Source: Rhodanobacter sp. LX-99
GTDB lineage: Bacteria > Pseudomonadota > Gammaproteobacteria > Xanthomonadales > Rhodanobacteraceae
Direction of reading: 5' to 3'
Assembly: GCF_018599185.1 (NCBI RefSeq)
Contig: NZ_JAHFVL010000003.1
Span: forward strand, 124,001-188,000
Length of the DNA: 64,000 nucleotides
Shown: positions 16,572 to 25,658 of the stretch, one piece after another
Numbering within the stretch: position 1 is the first letter of the stretch
Layout of the letters: each line of letters starts with the position of its first letter
Translations under genes and position numbers: made by a program
Notes under the pieces: generated by a model
Seen by the model: only the letters and a program-made list of their open reading frames with translations
The model's database searches: none
What the model was told of the DNA's origin: nothing

Positions 16572-18056
16572 CTATGCCCGCAATGGACAATAACGGGCGC
16601 GCAGGCGGGACAGTACGCCCCGGAGTTCGCCGTGCAAGGGATGCCGGGTGGCCACGATAGCCGCTATCCAGCCAGCGCTTCCCCCCACGAAGGCCAACAC
16701 GAATGAGGCAACCATGTGCTGCACCACGAGACCGGGCCAGAAGACGACCACAACAGGAACGACGCAAGTGGCAAGCGTGACCACGGCGCTGGGAGCGAGG
16801 GCCCTCGCACAGTTGCCGATCGCCAGCGCGCCATAGATACGCAACTGTCGGTAGTAGACCACCGTCGCGAAGACATAGACCAGAATTTGCGACGCCGCAA
16901 CCGCTTCGAGACTGTAAAAAGCCGCAACGATCGTGATGCCGACCCGGGCGCACTGATACGCGACCTCCACGCGCGTGGCGGTTCCAACTCGACCAACTGC
17001 CACCAGGAAACGGTTGCATTGGTACATCAATGTTCCGATCAAAGCAGCGGCGCACAGCCAACGCATGAGCGGGACTGCTGCATCCCACTGATCGCCAAAC
17101 AGGATGCGGATAACCGGGTATGCGAGGATGACCCCGCACGAAAAGAAGGGCCAACCGATACCAGTCGTGTAGACCAACGCCTTGAGAAGCAACTCGGGAG
17201 CCTTTGCATGCTCCCGGTGCTCCCTTGCGAAAGCTGGAAAAGCGACCGACTCGATGGCACCAACGACATTCTCCCGATACATGTTGACCACGCCGTAGCC
17301 ACGCGAAAACAGTCCAGCGCTTGTCATTCCAAGCATCTTGCCGATCACGAGGCTGGCGGATTGATCCCCCAATTGGGATGCCACGTCAGAGACGGTTCGT
17401 CTGGAACCGAAATGCAGCACGCGTCGCCAGTGGACGAAACTTATGCCCCTTGCACGATAACGCCAGCCCCATAATGTAAAGCCGGCAATCGTGAAAATCA
17501 TGCCGGCCACGGCACCCCACGCCAGACTCATGTAGCTGAAACCGGCATAGGCCAAGGCAACCTTGGTACAACATCGTGTGATCGACCCCACCGTATGGAT
17601 CTTGGCGAGTTTTCCGAACTCCAGCTCGCGCGACAACAGCGCCTGGGTCGTGGTGCCGAATGGCAACAGGAAAAACATGATGCTCATGACCCTGAGCACC
17701 TGGCCGACGCCCGGGTCCGCATAAAAGTTTGCAATGACGCTGCTGCCGCCAAGCAGCATACCGCCCAGACACCACGCAATAATGAGGTTCATCGTAAACA
17801 CGGTATGAACCAGCGTTTTGTCCAGGTGGGGCTCTTGAACCAGGAACTCGCTTACCCCGAAGTCCCGCAGCATGTTGACCAGCGCGAGCAACCCGGCAGC
17901 CACCGAAAACACACCGATTTCGAGTGGCGTAAGCAGCCGGCTGATGGCTATCGTCGAGCCAAAGCTGAAAACGAGCGTCACGATCCGCTGGACGAACGAC
18001 AGTGTCAGTGCGCGCCGCGTGCTGTTCTTCGGTTTCTTGTCGTTACTCGCCCCCAT
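16572..18056 (-). CDS. polysaccharide flippase (Wzx/MOP superfamily)
   Basis: This 494-residue integral membrane protein has about 12-14 hydrophobic helices and begins with the MOP/polysaccharide-synthase pattern (RIVTLVFSFGSTIAISRLLTP, then EIGVFSVAAGLLALVNMLRDFGVSEFLVQ). Wzx proteins flip undecaprenyl-linked repeat units across the inner membrane. The ATG at 18056 is chosen because CGAGGA lies eight bases upstream; the open frame continues a further 50 codons with implausible composition. It is the only flippase in the window, so it is the likely export step for the repeat unit made by the upstream glycosyltransferases. A 110-base gap precedes it and a 3-base gap follows. Confidence 0.88.
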   Translation of the reverse strand: MGASNDKKPKNSTRRALTLSFVQRIVTLVFSFGSTIAISRLLTPLEIGVFSVAAGLLALVNMLRDFGVSEFLVQEPHLDKTLVHTVFTMNLIIAWCLGGMLLGGSSVIANFYADPGVGQVLRVMSIMFFLLPFGTTTQALLSRELEFGKLAKIHTVGSITRCCTKVALAYAGFSYMSLAWGAVAGMIFTIAGFTLWGWRYRARGISFVHWRRVLHFGSRRTVSDVASQLGDQSASLVIGKMLGMTSAGLFSRGYGVVNMYRENVVGAIESVAFPAFAREHREHAKAPELLLKALVYTTGIGWPFFSCGVILAYPVIRILFGDQWDAAVPLMRWLCAAALIGTLMYQCNRFLVAVGRVGTATRVEVAYQCARVGITIVAAFYSLEAVAASQILVYVFATVVYYRQLRIYGALAIGNCARALAPSAVVTLATCVVPVVVVFWPGLVVQHMVASFVLAFVGGSAGWIAAIVATRHPLHGELRGVLSRLRARYCPLRA

Positions 18057-18166
18057 CGCGCGTGTCCTCGTTTGTCGCAACACCTGCTGGAAACTTCTCC
18101 CCGGGTTACCACCACGCTGTTTTTCGCGGGGCCGGGAACCACTGGCCACCCCTTCGAACTGGTGTA

Positions 18167-19408
18167 TCAGCCATGCGCTTTCTCCAGCAAACGGGCCAGC
18201 GAACACGCCCCTTCTTTCCGTGAGTACCCCGACACGACAGCCGATCCGGCGACGGGAGCACGACCGTCATGCAACGCATTTACAAACTCGACCAGGCGGG
18301 CCTCGATCGTATCGGTGCTCTCCGGTGGCGCAACCACCGCGCCGCCGGTATCCCGCAACACAGATGCCGTGTCTCCCTCAGGCCCGACCAGCGCGAAAAT
18401 CGGCCGCCCGATGCGCAGGTACTCGTATACCTTGGCGGGTATCTGCCGATCGAATTTGCTGCCCTGGAACAGCAGCAATCCGTCCGCGGCTGCCTGCTCG
18501 ACCAGCGCTTCACGATTGCCGACGGGCGCCCCCAGGGTCACGAGGTCGGCAATTCCGAGACGGTCGATTTCCTGCTGATAGCGCGCCTCCCAGCCACTCG
18601 CGCGCAATACCACCCGGAGCTGCGCCGATCCCACGAACCCGGAAGCCTTGAGCCTGGCGAGTGCGTTGAAAAAGGGCACGGGATCACGGCCTTCGGGATA
18701 CAGCAAGCCACTGTGCACCAGCATCAACGGCCGCCCATTCTGTGGTGGCGGTGCACTCGGAAGATCAACGAACGCCGCCTCGTCATAGCCATTGCCGATG
18801 ACTGACAAACGCCTGCTGCGACCGGCCCCGGGATAACGCTCGGCATAATCCTGCAGCGCGCTTGGGGTAGTAAATACGGCCTGCGCAGCGCTGTGCAGCA
18901 CCCTGCGCTCCCAGCGGCGCTGCGAAGCAACCGAAAAACGGTTTTCCGCTTCGACCGAACTGCCTACCGGATCCCTGAAATCCGCGATCCACGGCAACTT
19001 GGTGATACCGCTCAAGGTCCGGGCGATGCAATGCGCGGACATGATGGGATAAGTCGACCAGATCGCACACACCTGATAACGACGGATCAGGCGCAGGCCC
19101 TGCACGACTGCCGCCGGCCACCAGGAAACCCAGCGATCAGGCTGCGCCAGAAAACCGGGGTATTTCCCTTTGATGCCGAAATGACGCCTGGCGTCGAACG
19201 CCAGCGCGCGGTGTGTCACGCACCCTTGCGGAATGGCATCAGGAGCGATCGGTGCGGTACGCGGATAGGCCAGCGCCCGTGCCGACAACACAACGGGATC
19301 CCAGCCAAACTCTGGAAGGTGGCGCGCGAAACCGAGCGTGCGCAGGTGTCCGCTACCCATCGCAGCGGGCGGAAAATGGAAAGCTATCATCAAGACTTTC
19401 CTGTTCAC
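18167..19408 (-). CDS. glycosyltransferase, GT4-like (GT-B fold)
   Basis: This 413-residue enzyme starts KVLMIAFHFPP, typical of family 4 glycosyltransferases of the WbuB/capsular type, and has the C-terminal donor-binding pattern KFDRQIPAKVYEYLRIGRPIFALVG, in which the Lys and Glu residues contact the nucleotide sugar. No transmembrane helix is evident, so it should act at the cytoplasmic face of the inner membrane on an undecaprenyl-linked acceptor. I place the start at GTG 19408, which has GGAG seven bases upstream and gives the expected short N-terminus; ATG 19390 is an alternative. The GTG lies four bases after the O-ligase stop codon. The donor sugar is unknown. Confidence 0.82.
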   Translation of the reverse strand: MNRKVLMIAFHFPPAAMGSGHLRTLGFARHLPEFGWDPVVLSARALAYPRTAPIAPDAIPQGCVTHRALAFDARRHFGIKGKYPGFLAQPDRWVSWWPAAVVQGLRLIRRYQVCAIWSTYPIMSAHCIARTLSGITKLPWIADFRDPVGSSVEAENRFSVASQRRWERRVLHSAAQAVFTTPSALQDYAERYPGAGRSRRLSVIGNGYDEAAFVDLPSAPPPQNGRPLMLVHSGLLYPEGRDPVPFFNALARLKASGFVGSAQLRVVLRASGWEARYQQEIDRLGIADLVTLGAPVGNREALVEQAAADGLLLFQGSKFDRQIPAKVYEYLRIGRPIFALVGPEGDTASVLRDTGGAVVAPPESTDTIEARLVEFVNALHDGRAPVAGSAVVSGYSRKEGACSLARLLEKAHG

Positions 19409-19412
19409 GTCC

Positions 19413-20729
19413 TCACTCCGCAAGCGCACTGTGCGCCGGCGGCGATCGCACGGCCACATCGAGACCGTGGCCCCGTTCGCCCGCCCGCTGTGCCCCGCCC
19501 TCCTGCACATGCAGCCCCAGCAGTGCGCACACGGCCATCAACTGGTAGCTCAGGTCGAAATAAGCCATCGGCAGGAAGGCCCCGGCCGCCATGAACGCTA
19601 TCAAGGCCACCTGCAACATGGATGCAAGATCGTACGCCCATTTTTGATCCGGCAGGTCCCGCGCATTCTTCCGAACGCGGCTGCAACTTCGCCAGCCAGC
19701 GAACATCAGCGCGAGGAAAAGAACCAGCCCGGGGAAACCCTGCTCGCCCAATACGCGAAAATAGATGCTGTGTATGGCACGTTGCTCGGCGCCGTCAGGC
19801 GCAAAAGCATCCCACAAGGGCGCACTTAGATAATCATCGAACCCTCCGCCCACCAACGGATGGTGAATGGCGACGTTCGCGGCGAATTTCCAAGATTGAA
19901 TCCGTGACTCGCCTGAAGAAGTCTCCTTGGCCTGATGCAGTGTGTCCATGCGCGCCGCCCACTCGGGCGGCATGAAGTGATAGGCGACTAAACCCACCGC
20001 AACCGCAACCAGGACTACGGCAAGACGACGGCGGCTCTTCAAGAACAAGGCGCCGGCGACGATGGCCAGACCTATCAGGCCACCCCGCGAATACGTGCCC
20101 AATACCGCTATGCCGGTAAACAACATGGCGATGCCCATCCCGATGCGAACGACTCGCAGAGACGAATGCAGCTGCAGATAGCGCATGAGCGGAAGCGTCA
20201 TGCATAGCGCAAGTGCCAAGGCATTATTGTCGGCGATGAAACTGTTGGGAGGCCCGAGCACATTGCTGCTGCCGCCATGCGTAACCGTGAACAGGCCGCC
20301 CTTGAGGCCATAAAATCCCAGTGAAACGACAATGACCCATATAAGCCAGTGAATACGCTCCCGGTTGCCTGCCATCATCAAGGTGACAAATACCATTGCC
20401 AGAACCTTGGCAAACTCCTGCCACTTGCTCCAGGCCGAATCCGGTACTGCCGCATAGAAAGTGGTGATTCCGGTCCACACCAGAAACAGGAACAGAAAAA
20501 CGCTGATCGCGGACTTGGGAATCTTTTTGCTTTCCTTGCTGAACGCCAAACCGACCAGCGTGACGATGGCAATCAGCTGCACCCAGGGAAAACTGACGGC
20601 GAAACCGAAGCACAGCCGGTTGGGGTTCATGTAGCCGAGCCAGGACCACGCCAGCAGGCCCCAGTACGGCCGCTTCAGGATGAAGGGAAGCATCCCGAAG
20701 ATAAGCAGCGCAAGGGCGATATCGCGCAT
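19413..20729 (-). CDS. O-antigen ligase/polymerase family protein, exosortase A-associated
   Basis: This 438-residue membrane protein has about 11-12 hydrophobic segments and a large periplasmic loop (about residues 255-330) containing SRIQSWKFAANVAIHHPLVG and GAEQRAIHSIYFRVLGEQG, the pattern of Wzy_C/WaaL proteins. The N-terminus MRDIALALLIFGMLPFIL and GLLAWSWLGYMNPNRL are characteristic of the putative O-glycosylation ligase found with exosortase A. It may polymerise the repeat unit (Wzy role) or ligate glycan to protein. It starts four bases after the preceding gene. The family is confident; polymerase versus ligase cannot be decided from sequence. Confidence 0.85.
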   Translation of the reverse strand: MRDIALALLIFGMLPFILKRPYWGLLAWSWLGYMNPNRLCFGFAVSFPWVQLIAIVTLVGLAFSKESKKIPKSAISVFLFLFLVWTGITTFYAAVPDSAWSKWQEFAKVLAMVFVTLMMAGNRERIHWLIWVIVVSLGFYGLKGGLFTVTHGGSSNVLGPPNSFIADNNALALALCMTLPLMRYLQLHSSLRVVRIGMGIAMLFTGIAVLGTYSRGGLIGLAIVAGALFLKSRRRLAVVLVAVAVGLVAYHFMPPEWAARMDTLHQAKETSSGESRIQSWKFAANVAIHHPLVGGGFDDYLSAPLWDAFAPDGAEQRAIHSIYFRVLGEQGFPGLVLFLALMFAGWRSCSRVRKNARDLPDQKWAYDLASMLQVALIAFMAAGAFLPMAYFDLSYQLMAVCALLGLHVQEGGAQRAGERGHGLDVAVRSPPAHSALAE

Positions 20730-20733
20730 GGCG

Positions 20734-21849
20734 TCAGCCTGCTTCCAATTGCAGCATGAGCGCGTCCATGAAGAACTTGGCGGCCCAGTTTGGGTAACGG
20801 TTTTTCATGTAGCCGCCCGACCGCGGATACGAGCCCGGCACTCCACCGCGCACCGCCCCGTCGGTCGCAGTCACATCCTGGATGGACAGGTTGAAGCGAT
20901 TGGCGCGTTCCACCGGCGGTTTCCAAGCATGCTCGCCGGTTTCCGCCGCCAGACGCTGCCAGATGATCGCCATTTGCGCGTTGCCGGTCACGCAGGTCCA
21001 GCGGCTCGCCGCCCGCCAGGCAGAATCCAACCGGCCGGGCAAGGCGCCATCGCGGCGCTGGGCTTGCGCGACGGATCGCGCCACGCGCGCCGCAGCATCC
21101 ACAAAGGCGCTGTTGGCAGCGATCAAGCCGACTTCCAGAATACCGCGGGTCGCATACGCGATGGTATGCGTAAGCGGGCGATCGTTGTCTTCCAGATCGT
21201 TGTTCTCCAGCCATCCGTTGGGATGCATCCGGGTAAGTGCCCACTGCACATTGCGCACGGCCGCATCCAGATAACGCGGCTCCTGCAACGCGCGACTGGC
21301 CTTGGCCAGCGCGAACGCCACGCGTGTGTTGTAGGTATTCACGGCGTGGGCGGCAAACGGCGAGGCAAAACGCTGCCACGCGCCATCCGGGTCCTGGGCG
21401 GCCACCAGCCAATCCGCCGCGCGCAGCGCCGAGTCACGAAACCGCGCATCCCGCGTCTGTTGCCAGGCGGACAGCCAGCCAAACAACACTTGTCCGGTGT
21501 TGAAGATGGTCGGCACCACCTGTGTCGTATCCAAGGTACCGGCACGCACGCCCCCTTCAGGGAGCTGGATGGCCGATTCCCACTCGGCCATGCGGATGGC
21601 GCGTTCCCGGTATGCGCTTCGACCGGAAAACTCCGCATAGCGCAAGAAGGTCGGAATGATGTACCCGGTGGTTTCCGGATAGGCGCCAGCCCACCGCCGT
21701 TTCGCCGCATCGTAATAGGCGCTGACGCCGCCGCAGCCGGTGGCGTCCTGGGCGCGCGCCAGCCATTCGGCGGCGGCCTGCAGTCCATGGCGCGCATCCA
21801 CGGCTGGACGTGCCCAGCGTCCGGACAGGAAGTTGGTGACCGCGCTCAT
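20734..21849 (-). CDS. (alpha/alpha)-toroid protein of the polysaccharide operon
   Basis: This 371-residue soluble protein is built of repeated helix pairs (LQAAAEWLARAQ, TGYIIPTFLRYAE, TGQVLFGWLSAWQ, RAADWLVAAQDPDGAW, VTGNAQMAIIWQRLA), as in prenyltransferase/terpenoid-cyclase or six-hairpin-glycosidase toroids. It shows no signal peptide, so it should be cytoplasmic. I do not recognise its reaction; sugar epimerases and uronate-acting enzymes share this fold. The ATG at 21849 overlaps the stop codon of the ATP-grasp gene by four bases; a longer frame is not needed. The tight pairing with the ATP-grasp enzyme suggests a joint modification step on the repeat unit. Confidence 0.7.
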   Translation of the reverse strand: MSAVTNFLSGRWARPAVDARHGLQAAAEWLARAQDATGCGGVSAYYDAAKRRWAGAYPETTGYIIPTFLRYAEFSGRSAYRERAIRMAEWESAIQLPEGGVRAGTLDTTQVVPTIFNTGQVLFGWLSAWQQTRDARFRDSALRAADWLVAAQDPDGAWQRFASPFAAHAVNTYNTRVAFALAKASRALQEPRYLDAAVRNVQWALTRMHPNGWLENNDLEDNDRPLTHTIAYATRGILEVGLIAANSAFVDAAARVARSVAQAQRRDGALPGRLDSAWRAASRWTCVTGNAQMAIIWQRLAAETGEHAWKPPVERANRFNLSIQDVTATDGAVRGGVPGSYPRSGGYMKNRYPNWAAKFFMDALMLQLEAG

Positions 21850-23051
21850 GACTTGCTCCTGGCCGCAGGCGATCCCGGCATCAGCTTCAAGGTTCGACGG
21901 TGCAGCGCGCGCCAGGCGTATTGCAGGCTCCGCACCAGACACGGCATCGGATCACGCCACCGGCACAAGGCATCGGCCACACGACCACCGCGCGGATGGC
22001 CCTGCGTGAGCCGCTGGCCCTGGGCGGCCGCGGACTGCACGTCCTCGGACCGCACCCGCCACACGACTGGCCGTTTTGTTGCGACGGCCGCCGGGAACGG
22101 CAGATCAAGCTCGGAACACCAGGCGGCATACGGCAGATTGACGCCGTTCAAGGTCGCCACTTCCTCCTGGTAATCGGTACGCCCGACCGTCGGCTCCACC
22201 ATGCGGAACTCGCCGCTGCGCGCGTCGCGCTTGTACTCCATGCTGGCCATGCCAATCACGCCCGCGGCCTGGAAAAATCGGGTGGTCATGGCGGAAAGGT
22301 CCGCATGGACTTCCGGAGCCGCGGTGCAACTGGCCGTACCGCCAACCTGTGGCGGCCACGATCGGATTTTGCGGCCGGTGAATGACCCGACAACCCGCTT
22401 CTGCCGGTCGAGGTATTGCAGACAAAAATAAATATTGGAGTCCGGGCCCTCGATCCACTCCTGCACCACCACGTCCGCCATCACCGGCAGGATGCGGCGA
22501 ACCAACTCGACACCTTCCGCGGCGCCCTCCACGCGGTACGCCTTCTTGAACCGCCGCCCATAATCGTCATCCCGTTCGCCGGGTTTGATCACCACCGGAT
22601 AGTGCAGGTCTTCGAGCGCGGACAAATCCGCGAGCGTGCGAACGTGCACCAGCGGCGGAATGGGGCTGCCGAGTTGTTCGGCATGGCGCTGGAACCCTTG
22701 TTTGTGCAACAAGGTATCCACGACGCCTCTGGGCGGCAGGCTGAATCGATAAAGGGCGGCCAGCCGGTCGCGATGATGTGAAACGGTCTTGACGCTTTCT
22801 TCCCGGGTCAGGAGCAGCACCGGGCGCACACCGGAAAACTGCGTCGTACCCAGGCGCACAAGGTCCTCGACCAGCGTTTCGCCGTGCGCCGCGCGTATCT
22901 TCAAGGGCTTCGCCGCCCGGGTGTACATTTCCGGGCGCTGCACATCGGAATCCAGCAACCAGACCGGGACCTGCGCGTGCGCCAGGCTGCGCGCCACGCC
23001 CAGGCCATTGGCTCCGGCGCCCAGTACCAGCGCAGGCGTATCAACGGTCAT
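21846..23051 (-). CDS. ATP-grasp superfamily ligase
   Basis: This roughly 400-residue protein opens with a preATP-grasp segment (ALVLGAGANGLGVARSLA) and continues with ATP-grasp features: YPVVIKPGERDDDYG (phosphate-binding Lys), VVVQEWIEGPDSNIYF, and FRMVEPTVGRTDYQEE with the metal-binding acidic residue. ATP-grasp enzymes activate a carboxylate as acyl phosphate and join it to an amine or thiol, so this one could attach an amino acid or other amine to a sugar acid. ATG 23051 is chosen for its GGGAGG site; it overlaps the upstream glycosyltransferase gene by 11 bases. The substrate is unknown. Homologues are seen in other exosortase A operons (family knowledge). Confidence 0.8.
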   Translation of the reverse strand: MTVDTPALVLGAGANGLGVARSLAHAQVPVWLLDSDVQRPEMYTRAAKPLKIRAAHGETLVEDLVRLGTTQFSGVRPVLLLTREESVKTVSHHRDRLAALYRFSLPPRGVVDTLLHKQGFQRHAEQLGSPIPPLVHVRTLADLSALEDLHYPVVIKPGERDDDYGRRFKKAYRVEGAAEGVELVRRILPVMADVVVQEWIEGPDSNIYFCLQYLDRQKRVVGSFTGRKIRSWPPQVGGTASCTAAPEVHADLSAMTTRFFQAAGVIGMASMEYKRDARSGEFRMVEPTVGRTDYQEEVATLNGVNLPYAAWCSELDLPFPAAVATKRPVVWRVRSEDVQSAAAQGQRLTQGHPRGGRVADALCRWRDPMPCLVRSLQYAWRALHRRTLKLMPGSPAARSKS

Positions 23052-24342
23052 GCGCCCCTCCCGCGCTGCGCCGGTGGCGGTCGAGTACGTCGGCATAGAC
23101 GGCGCGGTAGCGTGCCACGCTCGCCGACCAGGTGCGTTCGCGTTCGACGAACTCCCGCCCATTGGCTATCACCTTGTCCCAGCTCGCGGGGGCCTTCAGC
23201 AGCTCGATCAAACACTGCGCGACGGCCTCGGCCGATCCCGCGGGAAAGAGATGGCCATTGTGGCCGTCGCGAATCAGCTCGCGGTGGCCGCCGACATCCG
23301 AAGCGGCCACCAGCTTGCCCATGGCCATCGCCTCGAGCGGCTTCAACGGCGTCACCAATTCCGTCAACCGTCGCGAGATACGCGGATAGACCATGACGTC
23401 CATGGCGCTGTAGTACCGGGTGACTTCGCTGTGCGGCACGCGACCGACGAAATGCACCACGCGCTCGAGGCCGAGGCGGGTGACCAGCGCCCGCAGATCG
23501 GCGTCCTGCGGTCCACCGCCCAGCAACAGCAGGCGTGCCTGCGGCACCGCGCGCAGCACCAGCGGCATGGCCCGGAGCAACACATCCAGCCCCTCGTAGG
23601 CGTAGAACGAACCGGCGAACCCCAGCGTGTTCCCGCGCGTGAGTCCATATTTCTCCAGCAACTCCGCGTCGGCGCTGGCCATGAATCGAAACTGGGAGAT
23701 ATCCACGGCGTTGGGAATGACGGTGATCTTGTCTGCGGGAATGCCGCGCTTCAGCATGTCGCCGCGCAAGCCGTCGCAGATCGTGGTCACGGCGTCTGCC
23801 CGCTGCAGGGCCCGGGTTTCCAGCGCGCGCGTCAGCCGATATCGCGCCCCACCCTCTCGCGCCGTACCGAGGTCGACGGCAGCGTCTTCCCAGAACGCAC
23901 GGACTTCGTACACCACCGGGATGCCGACGGCCCGGCCCACCGCGAGCGCGGGGAACGCGTCCAGCACCGGAGAGTGCGCATGAAGAATGTCGGGATGCAC
24001 GCTGTCCACCACTTCGGCAAGCCGGGCCTGCAATGCGCGCATCAGGTAGCGATACTGGAACAGCGGCAACCTCGCCAGGAAGCCGGACGCCGGCGGGGTG
24101 CGGTAAAACATCCAGTCGCCGATATGTTCCTCGCGCTGCCGGTCGCTGCCCTGCTTGGGACCGGTCAGTTGCATCGTTTCCCACCCCAACGCACGCTGCG
24201 CCCCGAGGATGGCGAGCGTGCGGAAGGTATAACCGCTGTGCAAGGGCAGCGAGTGGTCGAGCACGTGCAAGATGCGCAACGGCCGGTCAGCCGACGTCCC
24301 CGGCCGAGCCTGACGCTGCGCAACGCTCAAGACGTCGTTCAT
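23041..24342 (-). CDS. glycosyltransferase, exosortase A system-associated (GT4)
   Basis: This 433-residue GT-B enzyme carries RILHVLDHSLPLHSGYTFRT near the N-terminus, the signature of the exosortase A-associated glycosyltransferase group, and the GT4 donor site in LPLLQ…RLTELVTPLKPLEAMAMGKLV with its conserved Glu. ITVIPNAVD is the linker between the two Rossmann domains. It probably adds one sugar of the repeat unit at the cytoplasmic face. ATG 24342 overlaps the stop of the preceding gene as ATGA. The upstream extension of the frame is a shadow of that gene. Donor and acceptor are not predictable. Confidence 0.88.
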   Translation of the reverse strand: MNDVLSVAQRQARPGTSADRPLRILHVLDHSLPLHSGYTFRTLAILGAQRALGWETMQLTGPKQGSDRQREEHIGDWMFYRTPPASGFLARLPLFQYRYLMRALQARLAEVVDSVHPDILHAHSPVLDAFPALAVGRAVGIPVVYEVRAFWEDAAVDLGTAREGGARYRLTRALETRALQRADAVTTICDGLRGDMLKRGIPADKITVIPNAVDISQFRFMASADAELLEKYGLTRGNTLGFAGSFYAYEGLDVLLRAMPLVLRAVPQARLLLLGGGPQDADLRALVTRLGLERVVHFVGRVPHSEVTRYYSAMDVMVYPRISRRLTELVTPLKPLEAMAMGKLVAASDVGGHRELIRDGHNGHLFPAGSAEAVAQCLIELLKAPASWDKVIANGREFVERERTWSASVARYRAVYADVLDRHRRSAGGAHDR

Positions 24343-25658
24343 GGCTCCGCTCCGGGTGTCGCGCCGCCTGCAGCGGCCGACAGTACCCGCGCATAGAGTG
24401 CGTGCTGCGCTTCCACGACCGGCTGCCACCCCAGCCGCTCCGCAACGCCGCGGGTGGCGGCACGCGTCGGTGCCCGATCCCGCAACCGCAGCCAGGCCGC
24501 GGCAATGGCTTCGGCACTCCGCTGTGCGGCGACCTCCCCCGCTTCAGGCGCATCCAGCAATTCGCTGACCCCGGCAAACGGCGCGGCCACCACCGGCGTA
24601 CCACAAGCCAGGGATTCCAGCACGGCGTTGGGCATGCCTTCACGGCTCGATGCCTGCACCAGCACGTCCGCCGCGTTGTAGTAGTCGCACAGCTCCGCGT
24701 GGGGGATGGCGCCAAGCAACCGCACGCGCGCATGGAGACCAAGCTGTTCCACCAGGCCGCGCAGCTTGCGCTGTTCCGGCCCCTCGCCGACGATCAACAG
24801 CGTCGCATCCGGTACACGCGCCAGCGCCGCGATGGCAATGTGCACACCCTTGAGTGCGACCAGATGGCCCACGGTCAACCACACCGGACCCGTGAGCCCC
24901 CATTTGGCACGGATCACCGTGCGGTCCCGTGGCTCGAAACGATCAAGGTCAACGCCATTGCGCAAAACCGCAATCTTCCCGGGGTCCACGCCCAAGGCGG
25001 TGACCTTGTCCTTCAGCGCCTGCGATACGGCCACGATGGCAGCGGCGCGCTCTGCTGCCCACTGGATTTGCGCTCTGGGTCGACGATAGTACGGGATGTA
25101 CGTCACGTCGGTACCGCGCGCGGTGATCACCACCGGTTTGCCCAGGGCCGCACCAAGCCGCGCTGCAGCCACGCCATCCGGATAAAAGTAGTGGGCATCG
25201 ATCAGATCGAAGTCGGCCCCGTTGGCTTGCAGTTTCCGGAGGACCGGCAGAAGGGCGCGATACATCAGCCATGGCGCGATGCTCATGCCCAGTTTCGGAA
25301 TGGCCGGATAGCGGGGATGGCTGATCTGGATGCCATGGCGCTGCTCCTGCGCAGGCACCCTGGCAAATGCCGAGTAGGCTCCGAAGCGCTGATGCCGAAA
25401 CGGAAACCATGGCACCGGCGCTACCACGGTCGCGGTAATCCGGCCGGAATCCACGAGGTGGCGCAACCGCTCCTCGACAAACACACCGTGGCGCGGTTGG
25501 ACGGCATTCGGGTACAGACTGGTGAATACCAGCAGGCGAATCTTGCGTTCGCCACCCGCTTCAGCTCTGGCTCCGGCACTCCGCCGCGCCGCGTCGAAGG
25601 TTGCTTCAGCTGACGGCGGGACACCACTGGCAACGCCGTTGACCGATGTTGTCTTCAT
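24339..25658 (-). CDS. glycosyltransferase family 4 protein
   Basis: This 439-residue GT-B protein begins its first Rossmann strand at residue 40 (IRLLVFTSLYPNAVQPRHGVF) after a low-complexity N-terminal stretch. The acceptor domain contains DLIDAHYFYPDGVAAA, and the donor domain contains VWLTVGHLVALKGV and the EGMPNAVLESLACGTPVVA motif, whose Glu residues bind the nucleotide sugar. The sequence resembles teichuronic-acid/colanic-acid type GT4 enzymes. ATG 25658 overlaps the amidotransferase stop codon (ATGA). It is one of five glycosyltransferases other than the priming enzyme in the operon, so the repeat unit probably holds about five or six sugars if each adds one. Confidence 0.87.
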   Translation of the reverse strand: MKTTSVNGVASGVPPSAEATFDAARRSAGARAEAGGERKIRLLVFTSLYPNAVQPRHGVFVEERLRHLVDSGRITATVVAPVPWFPFRHQRFGAYSAFARVPAQEQRHGIQISHPRYPAIPKLGMSIAPWLMYRALLPVLRKLQANGADFDLIDAHYFYPDGVAAARLGAALGKPVVITARGTDVTYIPYYRRPRAQIQWAAERAAAIVAVSQALKDKVTALGVDPGKIAVLRNGVDLDRFEPRDRTVIRAKWGLTGPVWLTVGHLVALKGVHIAIAALARVPDATLLIVGEGPEQRKLRGLVEQLGLHARVRLLGAIPHAELCDYYNAADVLVQASSREGMPNAVLESLACGTPVVAAPFAGVSELLDAPEAGEVAAQRSAEAIAAAWLRLRDRAPTRAATRGVAERLGWQPVVEAQHALYARVLSAAAGGATPGAEP

